This document shows, in pieces, positions 26,374 through 38,171 of a stretch of 64,000 nucleotides of DNA. Each line of letters starts with the position of its first letter. Positions within the stretch are counted from its first letter, which is position 1. Source of the DNA: Agaribacterium sp. ZY112 (GTDB lineage: Bacteria > Pseudomonadota > Gammaproteobacteria > Pseudomonadales > Cellvibrionaceae). The stretch lies in the NCBI RefSeq assembly GCF_041346925.1, contig NZ_CP166840.1:2971001-3035000 (forward strand), in the 5' to 3' direction. Under the pieces are notes generated by a model that saw only the letters and a program-made list of their open reading frames with translations, was not told where the DNA came from and made no database searches. Position numbers and translations under genes: made by a program.

Positions 26374-26790
26374 CTATAATTTTTCGCCCTTTTCACCTCT
26401 TAGCCCAATGTAATCAATCAGCGAATCACGCAAGCCCAGATCAACCGTGGGCAAATCGCGTGACTTACCTCGATGCTTTTTAACAGCCGGATATAAATCC
26501 TCAGGATTTATATCCGTACCGAACTTTGCTTAAACTTCTAATTGACGCACTTCCTTATTAAAAGCGTAGATATCAAAACTTATGGATTTGTTTCTTTGAG
26601 CGCTGCATCGCAACAGCGCCCTTGATATAAGCAGCTGGTAAGCTCATAACTTCGAGTAGCTTAAGCTGAGCGACTTCTTTAGCTTTAAACAGGGCGATCT
26701 CTTGAGTAAGCAGGCCTAGCTTGAAACTAATCGGCATGATCGCGGTATTTTTCTCTGGGTGGCGATGATCTTTAATGCCCCTGAATTGGT
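26374..26790 (-). pseudogene. Decayed gene of unknown function
   Basis: Minus-strand fragments line up into one former gene. The first part (about 26790-26573) contains NTAIMPISFKLGLLTQEIAL and LLEVMSLPAAYIKGAVAMQR. After a frameshift near 26575 it continues FDIYAFNKEVRQLEV, an in-frame TAA, AKFGTDINPEDLYPAVKKH, then GKSRDLPTVDLGLRDSLIDY, with a stop at 26374. The last part is faintly like the 'K-x-R-x-L-P ... L' stretch of tyrosine recombinases, which is not enough to name it. The 13-bp inverted repeat at 26488-26516 lies inside. The rest of 26151-27031 shows no gene. Confidence 0.45.
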
Positions 26791-26951
26791 GCCGTTGTTG
26801 GCGCGTAGTTGGTACAGTGCCTGGCCTTAGCCATATTCACATCTATAGAAAGGCTAGAAATACAATCTGTAATAATAATATTTAACGGATTAAGGCTTTC
26901 TACTTGGTGGCTTATTTTTATGAGACAGTTGGTGGCACACCCTATATTTCC

Positions 26952-26981
26952 GATACCCTTTAGTATTCGACATAGGGTATC
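26952..26981. repeat. Inverted repeat upstream of the integrase, possible recombination site
   Basis: GATACCCT and AGGGTATC are separated by 14 bases and end about 50 bases before the integrase start. Tyrosine recombinase core sites are inverted arms around a short crossover region, usually 6-8 bases, so the spacing is wide. It could equally be an operator for the integrase gene. Confidence 0.35.
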
Positions 26982-27031
26982 AGGGGCTTTATACTTGAGG
27001 AAACTCTTTTAATCCGTAATAACTCAAATTT

Positions 27032-28273
27032 ATGGCCATTCCCAAACCTGTTGCACTGTATCCAACATACACTGAACTCAAAGACGTTGATTTCGACGAA
27101 TACAAAGAACTAAAACAGTTTTTACATTCTGGTGAGTCTTGGTGGTTAAGCCATTGGAATTGGGGTCAATCGTTTCTGAATTATATCGGACGAAATAAGT
27201 CTGAACACACATATACACGTTTTCGAAATGAAACTGAGCGTTTTCTACTGTGGGTCTTTTTAATTAAAAAAGTACGTATGGATCAGCTACGTAAAGCTGA
27301 CATACTCGAGTACGCAGATTTTTGCTGGCAACCACCGGTAACATGGATTTGCTTAGCCAATCATGAAAAATTTGTATTTAGGAATGGTCAGTACATACAA
27401 AACGCTAAATGGGCCCCCTATAAGTTTAAGCAACCCAAAAGCGCAGACAGGTCTAAGGCTGTCGACAAGAAAAAATACAGACCATCGCAACAAACGTTAA
27501 CGGCCACTTTCACAGCTGTGATTGCGTTATATAAGTACCTAATGAACGAGGAATATCTCTACGGTAATCCCGCCCAAATAGCAAAAAATGATTGCCGCCA
27601 TTTCATTAAAGACGTTCAAGTTAAAGAAATAAGACGGCTTACAGAAAACCAATGGCAGTATGTTTTTGATGTTGTGCATGACTTAGCAAATGAAGACCCT
27701 CTATACGAACGTAGTTTGTTTGTAATATGCGCTCTTAAAACGTTATTTCTACGTATATCGGAGCTTTCTGAGCGTAAAGACTGGACACCAATAATGAGCC
27801 ATTTCTGGCAAGACTCTGACGGTAGTTGGTGGCTAAAAGTCTTTGGTAAAGGGCGTAAATTGAGGGATACAACCGTTCCTGATAGCTTTATTACCTTTCT
27901 AAAGCGGTATAGAGATTATAGAGGCTTAAGCCCTTTGCCTTCCTCTGGTGAAAACGAGCCCATTGTTGAGAAAATTCGAGGTCAAGGAGGTATGACTTCA
28001 CGGCAATTGACCCGAATAGTTCAAGCTGTTTTTGATAAAGCGTATGAGCAAATGAAGACTGCACAAGGCGAAGATAACGCTAGGAAGCTAAAGGAGGCTT
28101 CAAGTCACTGGTTGAGACATACTGGTGCTAGTATGGAAATTGAGAGAGGTCGAGCCTTAAAGGACCTGTCTGAAGATTTAGGGCATTCTAGTATGGCGAC
28201 AACCGATACGGTATATGTACAAACTGAAAATAGAGTTAGGGCTGAAAGTGGTAAGGATAGAAAAGTGGATTAA
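27032..28273 (+). CDS. Tyrosine site-specific integrase, 413 residues
   Basis: An N-terminal SAM-like DNA-binding region (about 40-110, HTYTRFRNETERFLLW) precedes the catalytic domain. The catalytic residues are present: Arg in LFLRISELSE at about 250, Lys in GKGRKLRD near 278, HWLRHTGAS near 365 (His and Arg), LGHSSMATTDTVYVQ with the second His and nucleophilic Tyr near 399. It is a standalone integrase of the kind that marks genomic islands in gammaproteobacteria. It is intact and probably active. It sits close to the boundary with core genes at about 28,850, fitting a role in inserting part of this accessory region. Confidence 0.9.
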   Translation: MAIPKPVALYPTYTELKDVDFDEYKELKQFLHSGESWWLSHWNWGQSFLNYIGRNKSEHTYTRFRNETERFLLWVFLIKKVRMDQLRKADILEYADFCWQPPVTWICLANHEKFVFRNGQYIQNAKWAPYKFKQPKSADRSKAVDKKKYRPSQQTLTATFTAVIALYKYLMNEEYLYGNPAQIAKNDCRHFIKDVQVKEIRRLTENQWQYVFDVVHDLANEDPLYERSLFVICALKTLFLRISELSERKDWTPIMSHFWQDSDGSWWLKVFGKGRKLRDTTVPDSFITFLKRYRDYRGLSPLPSSGENEPIVEKIRGQGGMTSRQLTRIVQAVFDKAYEQMKTAQGEDNARKLKEASSHWLRHTGASMEIERGRALKDLSEDLGHSSMATTDTVYVQTENRVRAESGKDRKVD

Positions 28274-28866
28274 GCAATTGAGAGCTTAGATTAAAGAGCA
28301 AGTAGAATTTGATTTTGTAAGGAAGAAAAGAAGCCCATCATGTTGAATACACAGCACTCCGCTAACACCATCACGTACTCAGACAGCGAGCAGGTAAACT
28401 TTGAAAAACCTGAAGGGCTGCCGGCATCGATTAAAACACATACCAATCGTGTTATCAGGCAAACAATGCTGGGACGTTCCTTGGCGGAGCCCAAGAGGTT
28501 TACCATTAAGGTACACCGTTAAGGGGTTGTTTGTAGATCTTGGTCATTCGAGCATTGTGACAAGCGAAACAAACAAAAGTAATCTTTAAAACCCTATATA
28601 TATCAGTAACTTACCGTAGGTATTAGAGATTTACCCTCTAGGTCGTCAATCACCCAATGTTTCACGTGATAAAAAGAGCGTTATTACTCAGTACCCCTAT
28701 TACGGATTAAATGAATCTCACCAAGTATAATACCCTTGAATCGACTATGTCCAATACTAAACAGTATTGGACATAGCGACGGGCTTGTTAGCTAAGGCTC
28801 TAGCTCCCCCATTCCTAACTCTTCATTCCTATTAGATAAGGAGCCTGCTAAAGCTATGGCTAAGAC
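28274..28866. other. Gap with an integrase-like tail and a hairpin
   Basis: A plus-strand frame ending at 28589 finishes with FVDLGHSSIVTSETNKSNL. It echoes the 'LGHSSMATTDT' end of the integrase and is probably a remnant of a second copy. Before it (28340-28522) is a 60-codon frame that I cannot support as a gene. At 28745-28776 lies a 14-bp perfect stem with a four-base loop (CTATGTCC to GGACATAG). No tRNA is visible. Confidence 0.45.
28745..28776. repeat. Perfect 14-bp stem-loop
   Basis: CTATGTCCAATACT and its complement flank AAAC. There is no T-tract on either side. It stands at the junction between the accessory region and core genes, so it could be an attachment-site feature, or a bidirectional terminator for the DUF4124 gene. 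Confidence 0.6.
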
Positions 28867-29280
28867 TTACTGGTTTTGACGCTCGACCCTATGAAAGCAT
28901 TCGGTGAGCGCTTTGGTATTGATAAACTTATTTCTACAGTATTCACGCGTTAACTTAGCGGGCTCTGAACTTTGCGAGCTTTCTTCAGGCTTATTAGCTG
29001 GGTTTTCTTGTCGTTCACGAGCCTCTCGTGCACGTTGCTCATCCTCAGCTCGATAGCGCTGTACAACTTGAGAGTTTTGATAGCGAATGTTGTCTTCAGG
29101 AGCAACGGTATTGATTGGCGGATGCTCAACAGCCTCGGCGGATTCCTGATGTTCGACTGGTACTGTATCACCAAAATGAACGTTGCCTTCTTCATCTGTC
29201 CAACGCATAACCTCAGATACGCTACTGAATGAAATCATCAAAAGTGATATGCAGAGCCCTAAACGATTCAATTTGGCCAC
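28867..29280 (-). CDS. DUF4124 domain protein, exported
   Basis: A signal peptide (LCISLLMISFSSVSE, about 9-23) precedes the short DUF4124 motif EVMRWTDEEGNVHFGDTVP at about 23-41. The middle is a charged, Glu/Arg-rich helix and the end has CRNKF and a Cys pair (about 113-127). DUF4124 proteins are common small periplasmic proteins of gammaproteobacteria with no established role. The gene is monocistronic and divergent from prc. I take this as the first core gene after the accessory region. Confidence 0.8.
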   Translation of the reverse strand: MAKLNRLGLCISLLMISFSSVSEVMRWTDEEGNVHFGDTVPVEHQESAEAVEHPPINTVAPEDNIRYQNSQVVQRYRAEDEQRAREARERQENPANKPEESSQSSEPAKLTREYCRNKFINTKALTECFHRVERQNQ

Positions 29281-29479
29281 CTTTCTTCTTTAAAACTTAG
29301 CACTGTCTATTTAGTACAGGTCTATGTTTAATAATCTTTATATTGGTCGAGTTACAGCTTCTTTATACCATGGCTGAAGCTGAGTTTTCGGGCTTGGTGC
29401 ACGGTAAGCAGAACTATATGTGATATATTTAGTCTAGTATGCCCGTGTACCTTCCAATTTCTCAAGACAAGAATAGTCT

Positions 29480-31588
29480 ATGCGTTTGCTCAAGTTTTTA
29501 AGCCCCTTTGTTGTATTACTCGCTGTATCTGCGTCTGCCGTTCCTACTAAAGCCCCTTTGACTTACACCACTGAGCAAAGTGCGACCGCTATGGAGTTGT
29601 TATATCGCTTACAAGACGGCCACTTTAATAAGCAGAGAATGAATGATCAGCTCAGTCGGGATTTCCTCGACAAGTACTTAGAAAGTTTAGACCCTGCCAA
29701 AATGTTCTTTTATGACAAGGACGTAAAGGGCTTCAGTCAGTACGAAAATGAGTTTGACAACTTCTTTAACAAAGGTGATTTGAGTGTTCCCTATCAGATC
29801 TATGCAATCTACCAACAGCGTGTTCGTGATCGTTTAAGTAATGTTATTGCCATATTGGAAGACGATACCGTTAATTTCAGTTTTGATGGCAATGACAGCG
29901 TAGAAATAGATCGCAAGGATGCACCATGGATTAAAACCATGGGTGAAGCCGATGATTTGTGGCATAAGCGTATCAAGCTTGGCGTATTAAATCTGAAGAT
30001 GGCGGGTAAAACCGTTGATGAAGCGCGCGAAACCTTAGCTAAGCGTTATACCAATCAGCTCAACCGTATCAAGCAAGAAAAAAGTGAAGATGTATTTGAG
30101 ATTATGTTAAATGCTCTTACCGTGCTCTTTGACCCACATACTAATTATTGGTCCCCGCGCACCAACGAGAATTTTAATATCAATATGAGCAAGTCGCTTG
30201 AAGGTATTGGCGCGGTACTTCAGGTTGAGGACGAATTTACTAAGGTGGTTCGCCTTGTTACGGGTGGTCCGGCTGCACGCCAAGGGCAATTAAAAGCTGC
30301 TGACCGTATTGTTGGTGTTGGCCAAGGTGATGATGGTGAGGTGATCGATGTTGTGGGTTGGCGCTTAGATGAAGTCGTGCAACTGATTCGCGGGCCAAAG
30401 AACACCGTTGTTAAGCTAGAGGTATTACCTGCAGGCGCCCTTTCTGGTGGTGAAACCAGTGTGATTAAAATCAATCGCGATAAAGTAAAACTTGAAGATC
30501 AAGCTGCGCAAAAAGCGATTCTAGAGCTACCAGATGATGATGGCCGTATCTATAAATTGGGTGTTATTCAGTTACCTGATTTTTATATTGATTTTGATGC
30601 GGTTATGCGCCGTGACCCTAATTATAAAAGTAGCACCAAAGACGTTGCTCGCTTAATCCAAGAGCTCGAAAAAGAGAAAATCGATGGTTTAATCTTGGAT
30701 CTTCGCAATAACGGTGGTGGTTCTTTAACAGAGGCTACAAGTTTGACAGACTTATTTATTGATCGTGGCGTGGTTGTGCAGATAAAAAGTTCGGATGGGC
30801 GTGTAGGCCGACAAAATCAGGCCTTTAGTCGCCCTTATTATGACGGCCCTCTTATTGTTATGATCAACCGTTTAAGTGCTTCGGCATCTGAAATTTTTGC
30901 TGGAGCTATTCAAGATTATGGTCGTGGCTTAGTCGTTGGCTCACGTTCTTTTGGTAAAGGCACGGTTCAGAGTGTTAAAGAGCTTAAGTTGGGCAACTTA
31001 AAGATGACTGAATCTAAGTTCTATCGTGTTTCAGGCGATAGCACTCAGCATCGTGGTGTTGTACCTGATATTAGTTATCCAACCTTGATTGACGATACCG
31101 AAGTGGGCGAGTCTTCTTATTCAAGCGCCCTGCCTTGGGATCAAATAAGAGCAGTACCCCACCCTGTCTATAATGACTACAGCAAGCTTGTACCCGAGCT
31201 TGAGAAAAAACATGCAAAACGTATTAAAACAGACCCTGATTTTGTCTATCTACTTGATCGTATCAAGTTTGTTGAGCGTAATGCCGATCAAAAAACGATC
31301 TCTCTAAATGAGAGAAAGCGTGAAGAGCGCAAGCTGGCTCTAGAGACCGAGTCTATGGTTTTAGAGAATGAGCGCCGTAAAGCAAAAGGCATAGAGCTGT
31401 ATAAATCGTTAGAAGAATTCAGAAAGCAAGGTGAAGAAGAGCAAGAAGAGCAAGAACAGGCTGGCCCTCCAAAGATTGATGTAGATGGCGATACCCTCTT
31501 AATCGAGACGGGTAATATCATGGTGGATTTCCTTGCAAAACCTTCAGCTAGTAAAACCGATGCAAAGGAATTGGCTAAGCGTTATTAG
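29480..31588 (+). CDS. prc: Tail-specific protease Prc
   Basis: The 702-residue periplasmic serine protease has a signal peptide (FLSPFVVLLAVSASAVPTK), a helical N-terminal domain, a PDZ domain at about 225-310 (GIGAVLQVEDEF, LVTGGPAARQGQL) and the S41 catalytic domain. Its Ser-Lys dyad lies in RLSASASEIFAGA and SRSFGKGTVQ. The helical C-terminal domain (DUF3340) follows. Prc degrades proteins tagged by SsrA-like tails and trims penicillin-binding protein 3 and lipoproteins. Its length fits the family (about 680). A clear terminator follows at 31646-31678. Confidence 0.95.
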   Translation: MRLLKFLSPFVVLLAVSASAVPTKAPLTYTTEQSATAMELLYRLQDGHFNKQRMNDQLSRDFLDKYLESLDPAKMFFYDKDVKGFSQYENEFDNFFNKGDLSVPYQIYAIYQQRVRDRLSNVIAILEDDTVNFSFDGNDSVEIDRKDAPWIKTMGEADDLWHKRIKLGVLNLKMAGKTVDEARETLAKRYTNQLNRIKQEKSEDVFEIMLNALTVLFDPHTNYWSPRTNENFNINMSKSLEGIGAVLQVEDEFTKVVRLVTGGPAARQGQLKAADRIVGVGQGDDGEVIDVVGWRLDEVVQLIRGPKNTVVKLEVLPAGALSGGETSVIKINRDKVKLEDQAAQKAILELPDDDGRIYKLGVIQLPDFYIDFDAVMRRDPNYKSSTKDVARLIQELEKEKIDGLILDLRNNGGGSLTEATSLTDLFIDRGVVVQIKSSDGRVGRQNQAFSRPYYDGPLIVMINRLSASASEIFAGAIQDYGRGLVVGSRSFGKGTVQSVKELKLGNLKMTESKFYRVSGDSTQHRGVVPDISYPTLIDDTEVGESSYSSALPWDQIRAVPHPVYNDYSKLVPELEKKHAKRIKTDPDFVYLLDRIKFVERNADQKTISLNERKREERKLALETESMVLENERRKAKGIELYKSLEEFRKQGEEEQEEQEQAGPPKIDVDGDTLLIETGNIMVDFLAKPSASKTDAKELAKRY

Positions 31589-31645
31589 AGCCTTTCTCTT
31601 TCCTCTAAAGCATCTAAAGGCGCTTTGAGGCGAAGTGCTAAAGAT

Positions 31646-31678
31646 AAAAAAACACCCGCGTTTGCAGGTGTTTTTTTT
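31646..31678 (+). terminator. Intrinsic terminator of prc
   Basis: AAAAACACC pairs with GGTGTTTTT around a short loop and runs into eight Ts. It lies between the convergent prc and katG and could serve both. Confidence 0.85.
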
Positions 31679-31723
31679 ATAATAGATGTGTCAACTGTAG
31701 GGTGGATTCTAGGTTATTGAGCA

Positions 31724-33937
<2,214 letters not shown>

Positions 33938-34059
33938 CTAAATGGAAAATTACTTAAATAAGAATGCTGCCTCAATTGTGTGAATTATTTGCTGAATAAG
34001 TTATCCAAGATGACGGTCAATACTATCGATAAAATAGAACTGTCTAAGCGCTCCAAGCC

Positions 34060-36174
34060 TTATAAATCTAAGGAGCGCCAATAGCGCAGGGTTGAGCTTA
34101 ATGTCTTACTACTAGCACTGGCCATATTTAAATAATCATCAAAGCCGGCCTCAAAGGCATTTACGTCTCGCCCACTGCAGTTGATGCCCACTCCTACAAT
34201 CGGAATAAAGCTATCGCCCTGCTCTTTGCTATTTTGCTTGTTAAAGGCTTCGTGTTGGCGAACGATATCCAATAGGCTCGCACTTTCATCGTTGCGTGTA
34301 CAAGGGATAACAACCATGGGGTTGTTTGCGTCGGATAGAGCTTGAGTTAAGTTATCTTTATTAGCCAAAAGTAAGTGTTGCCCAGCTAGGTGTTCACAGG
34401 CTTCTGTTAGTTTGGCTGCTTCACTTTCGGTGCCAATAAAGACAATAGTACCGTCTTGGCATTTAGATTGAGCATCGGTGTCACCTTTGCTTGCATAGAT
34501 ATACTCAAAGGTAGATTCAAGCTCGAATAAACCAAGTGGCTTACTGACAAAATAAAAACCAAGGCTTTCATCAAAGCCTTGCTTATTAAGAGCTGCGTGC
34601 ATGCCTTCAGAAGCTGCGATTAACTTGTCAACGCTTTTAAATTCGTCGGCATCGCGTAAGGTTTCAAGTAGTTTTTGGCAATCCTCTGTGTCCTCGTGGT
34701 AAATCAAGATATTTTCAATCGCACTGCTGCTTTGTACCCGCTCACGCAAGAGGCTTTGTACTCGGCGGTACTGAGTTTCGGTGGTGATTTCAAAGCCAAG
34801 TGCATCAAGTTCTTGGCGTTTTATATCGACAATCGCAGGAGTACTGCCAATAAGTAGTATCGACTTGCCGTGGAAGCGGTTTTTATGGAAATCAACTTGA
34901 CCACTGTTGTCAGCAATATCTAGCTTGGCAGTAAAACGCAGGTGATAATCGTAGGTGGGTGTGTTTAATTGCTCTATCTCACCATCCATAAGATTGGCTA
35001 AGCCTTTAGCTAGAACCAGCTCTAGGCTTTCTTCTGTTTCTCTTTCTTCAAACCCTAGTTTTTGTTCTTTCGGGCGCATTCGGCGTACATTTACATGCAA
35101 CTCACCAGCGGTTTCGTATTCACGTAAAAACTGCACCTCAACAATAAGGGCGACTGACTCGGCGTCATGCAGCACTTGAGCGATCAAACTACGAACAATG
35201 TCGGCAAAGCGAAGAGGATCGCCTTTTAGGCGCATTGGTAGATTTGGCGAAAGTGCGGTTTCGATGTGAACCTGTTTTGCTTCAGCTTCGCCAATAAACT
35301 CGGAAACCAAGTATTGAATTTCATGGCGTACATTAAAGATACGAGAATGGATGACTAAGTCTCGTGCAAGCATACTGCGGAAAGTGCTGAGCTTATCTTG
35401 TAGTTCACCTAAGTGCTCACGAACTACATCTGAGTCACTGTATTCTCTTGCGGCCAGTTTTTTACTTAGATCTCTATCGAGGCTAGAAAGGAAGTCTCGG
35501 CTAAGTCTTGCGTTTGTTTTATTTGTGATTCGGGCCTGTTCGTCGTTCACTACACGCTTTCCTAGAGCGTAACCTGCTTCTAGCTTTTCCCAGTAGTTAT
35601 CTGCAATTAGGCGACATTGATGGACCAAAATGAGATAAAACATCAGCATAAGTGCGCCGTAAATCGTCGCGCTCCAACCACCTAAATAGATAGCGGCCGC
35701 GGCTGCGGGTATAAGCCCAAAAAACTGATAATAAGATAAAAAGCGATGATAAGGCGCAAACGCATGGGCTGTGGTAGAGAAAAATACGACGGTATATAAC
35801 CACAGTAAAGGGGTTTCGTAACCGAGCCCAACAACTAAGGTGATGCTGGCCATAATCACGCCCCACCACACGGCGCCGATCAGGGTCACAATAAAATAAG
35901 ATTGTCGCCAGCGTGCAGGGCCTCTTGGGTAAAGTGTATCAAAACGGAATAAATAAATGCCGCGCATCAAGGTTACCACTAATAGGCCTGTGGTGAGGAT
36001 GATGGCAAAAAGAGGGCTTTGTTGAACAAATTGCCCGCCCAGTATGCAAATTAAGAATGCGACAAAATTTAAGACCAAGCCTCTGCGGCTGTATTTAGCC
36101 ATACGTGCATCGGTTTCACGCATGATGTGGCGGTCTTTTTGGACTTTACTGCAAGGTTGGAAAAAGTGGCTCAT
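34060..36174 (-). CDS. Membrane hybrid histidine kinase-like protein lacking phospho-acceptor residues
   Basis: The 704-residue protein has six to seven hydrophobic helices at about 30-200 (LNFVAFLICILGG, WGVIMASITLVVG, YGALMLMFYLILV). A coiled stretch follows in which the expected H-box reads RLSRDFLSSLDRDLSKKL, with no His at the usual place. The ATPase-like part (RLKGDPLRFADIVRSLIAQVL) lacks the Asn of the N-box and has no recognisable G-boxes. Two receiver-like domains follow (KSILLIGSTPAIVDI near 430; near 575 GTIVFIGTE and later EAGFDDYLNMAS), both without the acidic pocket. This architecture is a decayed hybrid kinase that stays as a full-length open frame, so it may be a signalling scaffold. 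Partner genes are not evident. Confidence 0.75.
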   Translation of the reverse strand: MSHFFQPCSKVQKDRHIMRETDARMAKYSRRGLVLNFVAFLICILGGQFVQQSPLFAIILTTGLLVVTLMRGIYLFRFDTLYPRGPARWRQSYFIVTLIGAVWWGVIMASITLVVGLGYETPLLWLYTVVFFSTTAHAFAPYHRFLSYYQFFGLIPAAAAAIYLGGWSATIYGALMLMFYLILVHQCRLIADNYWEKLEAGYALGKRVVNDEQARITNKTNARLSRDFLSSLDRDLSKKLAAREYSDSDVVREHLGELQDKLSTFRSMLARDLVIHSRIFNVRHEIQYLVSEFIGEAEAKQVHIETALSPNLPMRLKGDPLRFADIVRSLIAQVLHDAESVALIVEVQFLREYETAGELHVNVRRMRPKEQKLGFEERETEESLELVLAKGLANLMDGEIEQLNTPTYDYHLRFTAKLDIADNSGQVDFHKNRFHGKSILLIGSTPAIVDIKRQELDALGFEITTETQYRRVQSLLRERVQSSSAIENILIYHEDTEDCQKLLETLRDADEFKSVDKLIAASEGMHAALNKQGFDESLGFYFVSKPLGLFELESTFEYIYASKGDTDAQSKCQDGTIVFIGTESEAAKLTEACEHLAGQHLLLANKDNLTQALSDANNPMVVIPCTRNDESASLLDIVRQHEAFNKQNSKEQGDSFIPIVGVGINCSGRDVNAFEAGFDDYLNMASASSKTLSSTLRYWRSLDL

Positions 36175-36245
36175 GCTTCAGCTCAAGGATCAATATACGC
36201 AAAGTGTATAACGTCTTGAGGCTAAGGTCACAAATGGTGCTCAAG

Positions 36246-36277
36246 AACATGCCTTTAGTTTGCTTTAAAGGCATGTT
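36246..36277 (-). terminator. Stem-loop downstream of etfA
   Basis: A 12-bp perfect stem (AACATGCCTTTA with TAAAGGCATGTT) with an eight-base loop lies 52 bases after the etfA stop. There is no strong T-tract on the minus strand, so it may be an attenuated terminator or mRNA stabiliser. Confidence 0.55.
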
Positions 36278-36328
36278 GATTTGAATGTGGGGTCTTTATT
36301 TGACTGCGCTTTTCTTAACTTAGAAGCG

Positions 36329-37258
36329 TTAAAGCTTGTTAGTGAGTTCTGGCACAGCGTCAAATAAATCGGCGACTAAACCATAATCGGCAATTTGAAA
36401 AATTGGTGCGTCTTCATCTTTGTTAATAGCCACAATGGTTTTACTTTCTTTCATACCCGCTAGATGTTGAATGGCTCCCGAAATACCTACGGCTATATAT
36501 AAGTTGGGCGCAACTATTTTTCCTGTTTGGCCAACTTGCATGTCATTTGCAACAAAGCCTGCATCCACAGCAGCACGAGAAGCACCTACGGCGGCTCCTA
36601 GCTTGTCTGCTAGTGAATAAATAAGCTCGAAGTTTTCTGCACTGCCAAGCCCCCTGCCTCCAGAGATAACAATCTCTGCGGTGCTTAACTCTGGGCGCTC
36701 ATTTTCGACAAGCTCCTCACAGACAAAGCGGGTACGTTTAAAGCTATTGCTTGCTTCTATTGCTTCAATAGGGGCCGATGTTGTGCCCTGCTCTACTGCA
36801 TCAAAACTGCTACAGCGTATGCTTAATAGCTTGATGGCCTCATGACACTCGATGGTGGCGAGTACATTGCCCGCATAAATGGGGCGAACAAATTGGGTGT
36901 CGCTGTTAATTGAACAAACATCACTGAGACACTGACTATCTAGCATAGCTGCTACGCGAGGCATCAGGTTTTTACCTGTTGTGGTTGCAGCAAACAGGAT
37001 GTGACTGTAGTTCTTGGCAATGTCGGTGATTAAGGGACTGAGTTCTTCGGCGAGTTGATGTTCATAATGCTCTGCATCACAACTGAGAACTTTGGTAAGC
37101 CCCTCGTAATGAGATGCGGCATCCGCTATCGCTGAACATGAGTGGCCTGCGATTAAAACGTGAATATCATCGCCAAGCTGTTTAGCTGCAAAGATTAAAT
37201 TTGCGAGGTTGTTTTTAAGCTTGGCGTTTTCGTGTTCGGCAATGATAAGGATACTCAT
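36329..37258 (-). CDS. etfA: Electron transfer flavoprotein alpha subunit
   Basis: The 309-residue protein carries the FAD-binding C-terminal signature: [27 protein letters not shown]-like [14 protein letters not shown], then [14 protein letters not shown] and [18 protein letters not shown]. With EtfB it forms the soluble heterodimer that takes electrons from acyl-CoA dehydrogenases. The start overlaps the etfB stop by four bases (ATGA type), so the two are coupled. Confidence 0.95.
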   Translation of the reverse strand: MSILIIAEHENAKLKNNLANLIFAAKQLGDDIHVLIAGHSCSAIADAASHYEGLTKVLSCDAEHYEHQLAEELSPLITDIAKNYSHILFAATTTGKNLMPRVAAMLDSQCLSDVCSINSDTQFVRPIYAGNVLATIECHEAIKLLSIRCSSFDAVEQGTTSAPIEAIEASNSFKRTRFVCEELVENERPELSTAEIVISGGRGLGSAENFELIYSLADKLGAAVGASRAAVDAGFVANDMQVGQTGKIVAPNLYIAVGISGAIQHLAGMKESKTIVAINKDEDAPIFQIADYGLVADLFDAVPELTNKL

Positions 37259-38007
37259 GAGACCACCTTGGCTTCATTTCGAAGTTTGTCGATGAGCTCG
37301 TCCACGCTGGAAACCTTAATGCCTGCTTGGCGAGGCTCTGGGGTGCTGACCTGAATGAGTTTACAGCGAGGGCTTATATCAATACCTAGTTCGCTGATGC
37401 TTAAGCTTTTAAGAGGCTTTTTCTTTGCTTTCATAATGTTAGGTAGAGCCGCAAAGCGAGGTTCATTTAAGCGCAGGTCTGTACTAATCAATGCGGGTAG
37501 ATCTACGTTTAATGTTTGCAGGCCACCGTCTACTTCTCGTGTGACTGTTACCGACTCTTCGGTAAGCTCAAGTTTTGATGCAAAGGTTGCTTGTGGCAAC
37601 TGGCAAAGCGCTGCAAGCATCTGCGGGACTTGATTGTTATCACCATCGATACTCTGCTTGCCCAGTATTACCAAAGACGGTTCTTCTTGTTCAACAAGCT
37701 GTTGTAGACATTTAGCAATAGCGAGAGGCTCGAGATTGCTTTCACAAACAACGTGTATGGCTCTGTCGGCACCCAAAGCCATCGCAGCTCTGAGTTGTTC
37801 CACGGCTTTATTGTTGCCGATACTTGCAACAATGATTTCGCTGATGAGTCCAGCTTCTTTGAGTCGTACTGCTTCCTCGACAGCTATTTCGCAAAAGGGG
37901 TTGATGGACATCTTGGCGTTGCGTAAATCGACATCACTGCCATCGTCCAGAGGTCTCACTTTTACGTTGTAATCCACAACACGTTTGATAGGAACCAGTA
38001 CTTTCAT
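37255..38007 (-). CDS. etfB: Electron transfer flavoprotein beta subunit
   Basis: The 250-residue subunit shows the EtfB signature [20 protein letters not shown] followed by [17 protein letters not shown]. The N-terminal [18 protein letters not shown] is typical. It binds AMP in the heterodimer. It is the first gene of the etfBA operon and is divergent from the quinone oxidoreductase gene; the 160-base gap between them must contain both promoters. Confidence 0.95.
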   Translation of the reverse strand: MKVLVPIKRVVDYNVKVRPLDDGSDVDLRNAKMSINPFCEIAVEEAVRLKEAGLISEIIVASIGNNKAVEQLRAAMALGADRAIHVVCESNLEPLAIAKCLQQLVEQEEPSLVILGKQSIDGDNNQVPQMLAALCQLPQATFASKLELTEESVTVTREVDGGLQTLNVDLPALISTDLRLNEPRFAALPNIMKAKKKPLKSLSISELGIDISPRCKLIQVSTPEPRQAGIKVSSVDELIDKLRNEAKVVS

Positions 38008-38171
38008 AAGCGCGGCCTAAAGCTTGGGTTTAAATGTTATTTGAATTATCTGTTGATGGTTTGAGTATAGTCCTTATTCCATTTAAGAATACGCTTGGTC
38101 TATTTTCAATGTGTTCGGCTAATGGCGCGCTTACTCCTATACTTTAAGAGCAAGCTTATAAGGAGAGACAA

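Noticed and set aside
26488..26516. 13-bp inverted repeat as a terminator
   Set aside because: No T-tract, and the bases are part of a former reading frame, so the repeat may be accidental.
28340..28522. A 60-codon plus-strand frame after the integrase
   Set aside because: No recognisable family or ribosome-binding site; probably debris.
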